Assembly (NCBI GenBank): GCA_030840665.1
Contig: JAVEEB010000428.1
Span: 1-8,706, forward strand
From: Frankiaceae bacterium
GTDB lineage: Bacteria > Actinomycetota > Actinomycetes > JAVEEB01
Direction of reading: 5' to 3'
Length of the DNA stretch: 8,706 nucleotides
Shown here: piece after piece, positions 1 through 5,221 of the stretch
Layout of the letters: every line of letters starts with the position of its first letter
Position numbering within the stretch: the stretch's first letter is position 1
Translations under genes and position numbers: made by a program
Notes under the pieces: generated by a model
Told to the model about the DNA's origin: nothing
Seen by the model: only the letters and a program-made list of their open reading frames with translations
Databases searched by the model: none

Positions 1-1225
1 CGGCGTGCAATTGCTCGAGCGGCGCGACTTCGACCTGAAGGTCGCGCGCCGCGTCGGCATCGAGCAAACCCAACCGGCGAGCGAGCGGCGCGAGGACGGG
101 TGCTTGCACCGCCGTCAGGGCGAACACGACGAGAAAGACGGCGTCGAACAACCGCTGCGCGCCCGGGACCCCGCGGGCGACGGCAAGCACCGTGAAGACG
201 ATCGGCACGGCGCCGCGCAATCCGGCCCAACCGAGGAACACCTGTTCGCGCCACGGCAGCCGAAACGGCAAGGCGCTCACCGCAACGGACAGCGGCCGTG
301 CGACGAGCAGCAGCGTGCCGGCGATGACCAACGCGGGCACGATCGCGCGACCCAACCGGCTGGTGTCGACCAGCATGCCGAGCAGGACGAACACGCCGAT
401 CTGCGCCAGCCAGCCGACGCCTTCCGCGAAGCCAACCGTGGCCGGCCGATGCGGCAGCCTCGCATTGCCCAGAATCAAGGCCGTCAGATACACCGCCAGG
501 AATCCGGACCCGTGGATGACGGCCGACGCCCCGTAGCTGAGGACGCAAAAAGCCAGTACCGACAAGGGATACAGACCGGACGAGGGCAACGCCGTACGCC
601 GGAGCCCGGCCGCGCCCACGATGCCGACGCCCATGCCGACGGCGGCACCGATGACGAGCTGGGCGACGAGCGCCAGCAGGAGGGATGCCGCCGACCGATG
701 GCCCCAATCGGCGGCGGCGACGGCGAGTACGAGCATCGCCGCCAGCGGATCGTTGGTCCCCGACTCAGCCTCGAGCACTCCGCCGAGTCTCGTGAGGATC
801 GGGAGGCGGCGCAGGATGGAGAACACTGCCGCGGCATCCGTGGGGGCCACGACGGCGCCCGACAACCCGGCGAGCCGCCAGTCGAAGTGCAGCAACCAAT
901 GAGTGGCGACCGCGACCACGCCGACGGAGACCGCGGTGCCGACCACCGAGAGCGTCAGCGCCAGCGGAAGGACGGGGCGCACCATGTCCAGCCGCGTCGT
1001 CAACCCCCCTTCGGCGAGGATGAGGACCACCGCGGCGATGCCCAGTGCCTCGGCCTGGTGCGTCGTTGGTGGGCCGATGTGCAGCTGGCCGAGGGCAACG
1101 CCGAGGACGAGATAGACGAGCAGCGTGGGCAGGCCGACAACCGTCGTGATCCGCGCCGCGATCACCGCGAGCAGCAGCACCGCGCTGCCGGTGAGCAGCG
1201 CCCATTCGACCGACGAGCTCCCCAT
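1..1225 (-). CDS. CPA1-family K+(Na+)/H+ antiporter, NhaP2/CvrA-like (C-terminus outside window)
   Basis: Integral membrane cation/proton antiporter, partial: 408 residues are visible from an ATG at 1225 and the frame is open to the left edge. The protein is almost entirely hydrophobic segments separated by short loops, as expected for the 12-13 helix CPA1 fold. Seen motifs: GGLTTRLD at about 73-80, the conserved VAPTDAAAVFSILRR block with Thr129-Asp130, the ESGTNDP block at 154-160 with Asn158-Asp159 (the ND pair typical of electroneutral CPA1 exchangers), and WAGLRGAVPIVF at about 333-344. This spacing and the DAAAVFSxLR wording resemble NhaP2/CvrA potassium/proton antiporters more than eukaryote-like NHE proteins. 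Family members often add a cytoplasmic TrkA_C domain, which would lie off the window. The gene starts 37 bases after the ArsR-type gene on the same strand, so co-transcription is likely. No clear Shine-Dalgarno is seen before the ATG, so translation may depend on the upstream gene. Ion preference (K+ or Na+) cannot be read from sequence. Confidence 0.9.
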   Translation of the reverse strand, partial: MGSSSVEWALLTGSAVLLLAVIAARITTVVGLPTLLVYLVLGVALGQLHIGPPTTHQAEALGIAAVVLILAEGGLTTRLDMVRPVLPLALTLSVVGTAVSVGVVAVATHWLLHFDWRLAGLSGAVVAPTDAAAVFSILRRLPILTRLGGVLEAESGTNDPLAAMLVLAVAAADWGHRSAASLLLALVAQLVIGAAVGMGVGIVGAAGLRRTALPSSGLYPLSVLAFCVLSYGASAVIHGSGFLAVYLTALILGNARLPHRPATVGFAEGVGWLAQIGVFVLLGMLVDTSRLGRAIVPALVIAGTLLLVARPLSVAVSALPFRLPWREQVFLGWAGLRGAVPIVFTVLAVARGVPGAQRLFDAVFLVVFALTAVQAPVLAPLARRLGLLDADAARDLQVEVAPLEQLHA

Positions 1226-1262
1226 GCGACGAGAGTCTGGCAGCTGCGGACGCCGGGCGCGC

Positions 1263-1631
1263 CTACACGATCGCGGGCATCCCGAGAATGGAGCTCAGGG
1301 CCGCCAGCTGCTCCGGCACGATGCTGTAGTAGATCCATTGCCCACGGCGTTCGGTCCGGACGAAACCGGCCTCACGCAGCACCTTCAGGTGATGGCTCAC
1401 GGTCGGTTGGCTCTTGCCCGCCGGCTCCACGAGGTCGCACGCGCTGATCTCGCCCCGCGGCGCGTTGGCCAGCAGGTTGAGCAGCCGCAGCCGGACAGGG
1501 TCCGCGAGCGCCTTGAACTGGTGGGCCGCCTGCGCGACCTCGCCGTCCGTGACGACGACGGATTGAATCGGACCGCAATACGCGACGGCCGACTCTCCCC
1601 GTAAATCGATGATGGTCGTTGACCCCGCCAT
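1263..1631 (-). CDS. ArsR/SmtB-family winged-helix transcriptional repressor
   Basis: Small DNA-binding repressor of 122 residues. The winged helix-turn-helix is clear: FKALADPVRLRLLNLL at about 39-54, the recognition region SQPTVSHHLKVLREAGFV at 74-91, and the wing RRGQWIYYSI at 95-104. ArsR proteins bind as dimers and leave DNA when a metal, metalloid or other ligand binds. The usual ELCVCDL metal-binding loop is reduced to EISACDL, with one Cys (65). The only other Cys is at 19 in an N-terminal YCGP, so the effector is uncertain. The ATG at 1631 is chosen because GGGAGGAG lies 4 bases upstream (1636-1643). The frame stays open far upstream, but only as an antisense shadow of the divergent phosphatase gene. 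The gene is followed after 37 bases by an antiporter, the likely regulated partner, and it probably also controls its own promoter. Confidence 0.93.
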   Translation of the reverse strand: MAGSTTIIDLRGESAVAYCGPIQSVVVTDGEVAQAAHQFKALADPVRLRLLNLLANAPRGEISACDLVEPAGKSQPTVSHHLKVLREAGFVRTERRGQWIYYSIVPEQLAALSSILGMPAIV

Positions 1632-1635
1632 GATG

Positions 1636-1643
1636 CTCCTCCC
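1636..1643 (-). promoter_or_regulatory. Ribosome-binding site of the ArsR-type gene
   Basis: Minus-strand GGGAGGAG, 4 bases before the ATG at 1631. It decides the start against upstream in-frame GTG codons and the long open extension. Confidence 0.8.
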
Positions 1644-1665
1644 GTGCGGCACTGACCCCTTGATC

Positions 1666-1694
1666 ACCTTAGGCGAACCTCGTTCGGCAGTCAC
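1666..1694 (-). promoter_or_regulatory. Candidate promoter of the arsR-antiporter unit
   Basis: On the minus strand GTGACT (1694-1689) and TAAGGT (1671-1666) are separated by exactly 17 bases, fitting the loose actinobacterial TTGACn / TAnnnT pattern. Transcription would start near 1660 and give a leader of roughly 30 bases with the strong ribosome-binding site in it. The match is partial (4 of 6 and 3 of 6 to the E. coli consensus), so this is an inference from motif and position. Confidence 0.35.
1674..1686. promoter_or_regulatory. Candidate operator, perfect dyad CGAAC-GAG-GTTCG
   Basis: A perfect 5-3-5 inverted repeat (CGAAC, three bases, GTTCG on the minus strand) sits inside the 17-base spacer of the candidate promoter above. 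A dimeric ArsR-type repressor bound there would block RNA polymerase. ArsR operators are usually imperfect, more AT-rich dyads, so the dyad is only a candidate, supported by position and symmetry. Confidence 0.3.
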
Positions 1695-1823
1695 GCGCAG
1701 CAACCGCACATAGACAGAATGAGCATAAAGATTCACCCCATTGGCGCACACGTACCGTGCAACAATCGTCGCTGTACGTCGTCCAACGGGGGACGTCCGC
1801 ACTCGAAGGGCAGGCAGGACGTC

Positions 1824-3125
1824 GTGGACCAGCGGCATGCGCCACCTGCCCTGCCGCCAAATGCGGCCACCCGGCTGGCGACTCTTCTGCATGTCGGCGA
1901 GGCCGCGAGCACGTTCTTCGGCAACCTCGACTACGACGCTACGCTCGCCTCCATCGTGGACGCGGTGGTCCCGGAGTTCGCCGATCACGCGTTCGTCGAC
2001 GTCGCCGCCGACGTCGAGGACGAGTCGGCGCCACCGGACACCCTGCGCCGCGCTGCGTTGCGGCACACCCCGGCGATCGGCGACGTCACCATCCCGTCGG
2101 TGCCGGTCGGTCAGGTGTCGCCGTACCTGCCCGGGCATCCGACGGCGATCACCTTCCGGACCGGCGAGCCGGTACTCCGGTCGGCGATGAACGCCGACGT
2201 CATCCGCGACGGCGTGCCGTCGGAAGGTGTTGCCGACGCCTACGAGGAGGTCGGGCTGCGGGCCGGCATGACGGTCGCGTTGCGGGTGCGCCACCGGGTG
2301 ATCGGCGTGCTCACGTTGGCGCAATCGATCAGTGGCCGGCCGTTCGACACGGAGGACCTGCGTATCGCGCAGCACTTCGCGGGCCGGGCGGCCGTGGCGA
2401 TCGACAACGCCCTCGCGCACCGGGCCACCACGCGTCTCGCGAGCACGCTGCAGCGCATCCTGTTGCCGGTCGACCTCGAGCCCGTCCCCGGAGTGGCCAC
2501 TGGCTCGCGATACCTGGCGGCCGGCGCCGGCCATGAGATCGGCGGCGACCTCATCGACGTTTTCCCGCTCCCTTGCGGCCGCATCGCCTTCGTCGTCGGT
2601 GACGTGCAGGGGCGCGGCATCGGCGCGGCCGCATTGATGGGCCAGCTGCGGGTCGTCCTGCGCACCCACGCACTCGACGGCATGCCGCCCGACGAGGTCC
2701 TGATGCGCGGGAACCGGCTGGTAACAGCCCTGGACGTGACGCAACTCGTCACGTGCGTCTACGGGGTCATCGACGTGGCGGCGCAGACCATGGTCGTTGC
2801 CAACGCCGGCCACCTGCCGTTGCTGTTCGTCCCCGACGAGGGGGAGCCGTCGTACGCCGAGATGCCTTCGGGCCTGCCGCTCGGCACGCCGGGGTTCAGG
2901 CCCGGCGTGATGACCGTCGCGTTCCCGCCTGACGTGACCGTCCTGGGGTTCACCGACGGCCTCGTCGAGGATCGCACGCGGTCACTCACCGACGGCCTCG
3001 AGGCGCTGCGCACCGCTCCCCTGCCGTCGGCGCCCGACGAGTTGTGCGCGGCAGCGCTGCTGGCCTCGGGGCGCGACGCCAGCCACGACGACGACATCAC
3101 CCTGCTCGCGCTGCGCCTCGTCTGA
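1824..3125 (+). CDS. GAF-domain SpoIIE-family (PP2C-type) serine/threonine phosphatase
   Basis: Probable RsbU/SpoIIE-like phosphatase, 433 residues from the GTG at 1824. Residues about 22-198 form a GAF-type sensor domain, ending in the usual EDLRIAQHFAGRAAVAIDNA helix. A short linker, LASTLQRILLP, leads to the SpoIIE catalytic domain (about 210-433). All metal-binding motifs are seen: GGDLIDVF (240-247), GDVQGRG (259-265), NAGH (327-330), GFTDGLVEDR (375-384) and HDDDITLLAL (421-430). Such enzymes dephosphorylate STAS-domain anti-anti-sigma factors in partner-switching stress pathways; no kinase or STAS gene is in the window, so the target is unknown. The frame extends to an ATG at 1719, but those 35 codons have atypical AT-richer codons, no family similarity and no ribosome-binding site. 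The GTG has AGGCAGGA just upstream. The gene is divergent from the ArsR-type gene and converges on the peroxidase, 30 bases apart. Confidence 0.88.
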   Translation: MDQRHAPPALPPNAATRLATLLHVGEAASTFFGNLDYDATLASIVDAVVPEFADHAFVDVAADVEDESAPPDTLRRAALRHTPAIGDVTIPSVPVGQVSPYLPGHPTAITFRTGEPVLRSAMNADVIRDGVPSEGVADAYEEVGLRAGMTVALRVRHRVIGVLTLAQSISGRPFDTEDLRIAQHFAGRAAVAIDNALAHRATTRLASTLQRILLPVDLEPVPGVATGSRYLAAGAGHEIGGDLIDVFPLPCGRIAFVVGDVQGRGIGAAALMGQLRVVLRTHALDGMPPDEVLMRGNRLVTALDVTQLVTCVYGVIDVAAQTMVVANAGHLPLLFVPDEGEPSYAEMPSGLPLGTPGFRPGVMTVAFPPDVTVLGFTDGLVEDRTRSLTDGLEALRTAPLPSAPDELCAAALLASGRDASHDDDITLLALRLV

Positions 3126-3137
3126 CGGGCCCCTCGA

Positions 3138-3156
3138 GCCCCGGGGCAGGCTGCCC
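3138..3156. terminator. Possible bidirectional terminator between convergent genes
   Basis: The 30-base gap between convergent stop codons (3125 and 3156) contains GCCCCGGGGC (3138-3147), overlapping GGGCAGGCTGCCC (3144-3156), both perfect inverted repeats. A GC-rich hairpin here could stop transcription from both sides. There is no T-run on either strand, loops would be very short, and only one of the two hairpins can form at a time. Confidence 0.3.
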
Positions 3157-3644
3157 TACCGGGGCAACGCGGCGTCGATCGCAGCGACGACGGCCGCGTC
3201 GTCGGGTGCCACCTTGCTGCGGAAACGCCGCTCGACAGTGCCATCGGGCCCGACGAGGAACTTCTCGAAGTTCCAGCCGACGTCACCGGCCGCGCCGGAG
3301 TCGTCGGCCACGGAGACGAGCTCGTCGTACAACGGGTGGCGCTGCGGCCCGTTGACCTCGATTTTTTCGTACAAAGGGAAAGTCACTCCGTACGTCGTGG
3401 AACAGAACTCGGCTATCTCCTCCGGCGTGCCCGGCTCCTGGCCGCCGAACTGGTTGCACGGGAAGCCGAGCACGGAAAAACCGCGGCCGGAGTAGGTCAG
3501 CTGCAGCTCCTCCAGTGCAGCGTATTGCGGCGTCTTCCCGCAGCGCGACGCCACGTTCACCAGCAGGAGCGCCTCGCCTTTGTGTTCGGCAAGCGTGGTC
3601 GAACGGCCATCCAACGTGGTCAGGGGGATGTCATAGATCGACAC
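3156..3644 (-). CDS. Glutathione peroxidase family protein (thiol peroxidase, Cys type)
   Basis: Cytosolic peroxidase of 162 residues, the normal length for bacterial glutathione peroxidases. It reduces H2O2 or lipid hydroperoxides. Seen: the peroxidatic Cys35 in NVASRCGKTPQY, the signature LGFPCNQFGGQEPG (59-72) with Gln69, and WNFEKFLV (124-131) supplying Trp124 and Asn125, which completes the Cys-Gln-Trp-Asn tetrad. Cys35 is an ordinary cysteine, not selenocysteine. Cys81 in the EFCSTTYGVTFP block is the usual resolving cysteine of thioredoxin-dependent members, and Cys63 is also present. Thioredoxin (or, in actinobacteria, a related thiol system) is therefore the likely reductant despite the family name. 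The GTG start at 3644 is supported by AGGAG seven bases upstream (3652-3656). A -10-like TATAGT lies about 30 bases upstream, so it is probably transcribed on its own, although the cyclase gene lies 62 bases upstream on the same strand. Confidence 0.95.
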   Translation of the reverse strand: MSIYDIPLTTLDGRSTTLAEHKGEALLLVNVASRCGKTPQYAALEELQLTYSGRGFSVLGFPCNQFGGQEPGTPEEIAEFCSTTYGVTFPLYEKIEVNGPQRHPLYDELVSVADDSGAAGDVGWNFEKFLVGPDGTVERRFRSKVAPDDAAVVAAIDAALPR

Positions 3645-3671
3645 AGGTGATCTCCTCGGTCGGGGCCGACA

Positions 3672-3677
3672 ACTATA
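3672..3677 (-). promoter_or_regulatory. Candidate -10 element of the peroxidase gene
   Basis: Minus-strand TATAGT, five of six to TATAAT, in the 62-base gap after the cyclase stop codon. It would place the transcript start near 3665 and leave a leader of about 20 bases containing the AGGAG. No good -35 is seen at 16-18 bases. Confidence 0.4.
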
Positions 3678-3706
3678 CGGACCTGCCGGCCCCCGCGCCG
3701 TCAGAC

Positions 3707-5104
3707 CTACGGGTGCGAAGGCTCCTGGCCGCCGAGGGGGATAGCGATGGTCGGCGGCTCGGCGACCATGACGCGGTCTCGGCCCGCTTGCTTCGCCAGA
3801 TACATGGCCTCGTCCGCACGGTGCATCAACGAATCGGCGCCCGCATCACTCGGAGCCACCACCGCGATCCCGAAACTCGCCGTCAGCGGCCGCCCGTCGG
3901 GCAGCACGACCAGCGACAGGGCGAGACGGACGCGGCCGGCGACAACGCCGGCGCCCTCGGCATCCGCGTCGGGCAGCACGACGACGAACTCCTCGCCGCC
4001 GATCCGGGCCGCGAAGTCGCTCTGGCGAACCGAGGCCCGCAGCGCCGAGCCGACGCCCCGCAACACTGCGTCGCCCCCGGCGTGCCCGAAATCGTCGTTG
4101 ACGCGCTTGAAGCGGTCGATGTCGAAGATGACCACGGCCAACGAGGATTGCGTCCGCGATGCCCGCGCAACGACCGACGTCAAGAAGTCGTACGCGCTGC
4201 GCCTGTTCGGCAGGCCCGTCAAGTAGTCGTAGGCGGCGTTGAACTCCGCTGTGGACTTGAGCCGTCGGAAGGAGGACAACATCGCGACGAGCACGACGGC
4301 GGCCGCGGCGGCCGTCAGAGTGCGCCCGGCGTACCAGCCGAGGGTGAAGCGATAGCGCACCGAGTACGTGAGGATCAGGTCGCAGACACAGACGAGGATC
4401 GCGACGAAGGCCCAGCGTTCCGGCCCGCGGCGGCTCCTCGACCCTCGGACCGTCACGAGCAACGCGACCACGATCAGGGGTATGCCGAACGGGGCAGTGA
4501 CCGCCACGGTCCGACTGGTGTCCAGGCCCACGATCAGCACGGGCAGGTGGTCGACCCAGGCCACGACCGCCGCGACCACCAGCAGGGAAAGTGCGCCCGA
4601 GAAGGCCAGCACCCGGGCGAGCGTCCGCGGGCGCGCCTGCCTTTCGATGTCGAGAATGTCGAGCCGCGCGAACGGACTCCAGGCGACCCCGAGCAGCGCG
4701 GGGAATCCGAAATGCCAGCCGATGTAGAGGTACGGGGCCACGGAGGGTGCCACGGCGAGGGGAGGACTCGTCCCGAACACACCGGGGAACGCAAGTGCGT
4801 AGCCGGCCATCAGGATGAGCGACCACAAGTACGCCACGGCCATGGCCAGGATGCGGCGATCGCCGGTGTCGATGTAATCGCCGGCGAGCAGCCAGACGGA
4901 CATGAGGTCGAAGCACACGACAATAGCTAGAACAGCGGGGATGAAGCTGGCGGAGGCCCCGAATCGATGCCCGGCGAACGGGAGCAGTGCCACGGTGAGG
5001 CCGATGACCACCGCTGAGACGAGGTAGGTCGCGCGCCGCTCCCTGGCCCCACTGTGGACTCCCATGGGTGAACCATCGGCGCCGCTGGGCCGCACTGGAT
5101 CCAA
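3707..5104 (-). CDS. Membrane-bound diguanylate cyclase, MASE4-like sensor plus GGDEF domain
   Basis: Makes the second messenger c-di-GMP from two GTP. Up to 465 residues. The N-terminal half (about 25-280) is membrane-embedded, with about eight hydrophobic segments. FIPAVLAIVVCFDLMS, AYLWSLILMAGYALAFPGVF and YLYIGWHFGFPALLGV resemble the MASE4 sensor domain. The C-terminal GGDEF domain (about 287-448) has DYLTGLPNRR, FDIDRFKRVNDDFGHAGGD (metal and substrate binding), the active-site GGEEF at 369-373 and SFGIA. RQSD at 360-363 lies five residues before the active site, the RxxD inhibitory site, so product inhibition is expected. There is no EAL or HD-GYP domain. The start is uncertain. TTG at 5104 has AGAGG six bases upstream, while ATG at 5065 lacks a ribosome-binding site but begins just before the first hydrophobic segment. 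It follows the large glucanase gene on the same strand after 117 bases containing two hairpins. Confidence 0.92.
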   Translation of the reverse strand: MDPVRPSGADGSPMGVHSGARERRATYLVSAVVIGLTVALLPFAGHRFGASASFIPAVLAIVVCFDLMSVWLLAGDYIDTGDRRILAMAVAYLWSLILMAGYALAFPGVFGTSPPLAVAPSVAPYLYIGWHFGFPALLGVAWSPFARLDILDIERQARPRTLARVLAFSGALSLLVVAAVVAWVDHLPVLIVGLDTSRTVAVTAPFGIPLIVVALLVTVRGSRSRRGPERWAFVAILVCVCDLILTYSVRYRFTLGWYAGRTLTAAAAAVVLVAMLSSFRRLKSTAEFNAAYDYLTGLPNRRSAYDFLTSVVARASRTQSSLAVVIFDIDRFKRVNDDFGHAGGDAVLRGVGSALRASVRQSDFAARIGGEEFVVVLPDADAEGAGVVAGRVRLALSLVVLPDGRPLTASFGIAVVAPSDAGADSLMHRADEAMYLAKQAGRDRVMVAEPPTIAIPLGGQEPSHP

Positions 5105-5110
5105 AATGCG

Positions 5111-5155
5111 CCTCTATATGCCGATTCGGCCCATATCGATCGGCCGACATAGAGG
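5111..5155 (-). promoter_or_regulatory. Inverted-repeat leader hairpin overlapping the cyclase ribosome-binding site
   Basis: On the minus strand CCTCTAT (5155-5149) pairs perfectly with ATAGAGG (5117-5111), and inside this GCCGAT (5144-5139) pairs with ATCGGC (5125-5120). The result is a two-part stem of 7 and 6 base pairs around a 13-base loop. The right arm contains the AGAGG that would serve the TTG start at 5104, so RNA reading through this region could hide it. Function is inferred; the repeat itself is seen. Confidence 0.45.
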
Positions 5156-5185
5156 CGGGCTGGCCGCCCGTGAGCGACCAGCCCG
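5156..5185 (-). terminator. Hairpin downstream of the glucanase gene, probable terminator
   Basis: Minus-strand CGGGCTGGTCGC (5185-5174) and GCGGCCAGCCCG (5167-5156) form a 12-base-pair stem with one T-G wobble and a six-base loop. It begins 36 bases after the glucanase stop codon. It has no T-tract, which is common in actinobacterial terminators; it abuts the next hairpin directly. Confidence 0.6.
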
Positions 5186-5221
5186 TCCCTTACAGATCAA
5201 TCACCTAGCCGGATCAGGGCG

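Larger units (their letters stand above)
1644..1823. promoter_or_regulatory. Divergent intergenic region between arsR-type and phosphatase genes
   Basis: About 180 bases with no supported gene if the phosphatase starts at 1824. It holds the candidate arsR promoter and dyad (1666-1694) and a locally AT-richer patch around 1705-1740, where the in-frame ATG at 1719 lies. No convincing -35/-10 pair for the rightward phosphatase gene was found. Confidence 0.45.

Noticed and set aside
5..1447. 480-codon open frame on the plus strand
   Set aside because: Antisense shadow of the antiporter gene. It is rich in Arg, Asp, Glu and Gln with no domain, while the opposite strand encodes a clear membrane antiporter.
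1665..1686. DtxR/IdeR-like iron box (TTAGGCGAACCT)
   Set aside because: The half-sites do not have the spacing or symmetry of the 19-base DtxR/IdeR box.
1717..1734. GAAT-N10-ATTC dyad as an ArsR operator
   Set aside because: Only four bases per arm in a locally AT-rich patch and well upstream of the candidate promoter; likely chance.
1263..2813. 516-residue open frame with the ArsR domain at its C-terminus
   Set aside because: The N-terminal part is antisense to the phosphatase gene. The strong GGGAGGAG before ATG 1631 marks the true start.
3515..4930. 471-codon open frame on the plus strand
   Set aside because: Antisense to the GGDEF gene; low-complexity charged translation typical of GC-rich shadow frames.
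5105..5221. c-di-GMP riboswitch ahead of the diguanylate cyclase
   Set aside because: Two simple hairpins are seen, but I could not find the conserved three-way-junction core or GNRA tetraloop arrangement of the known classes.
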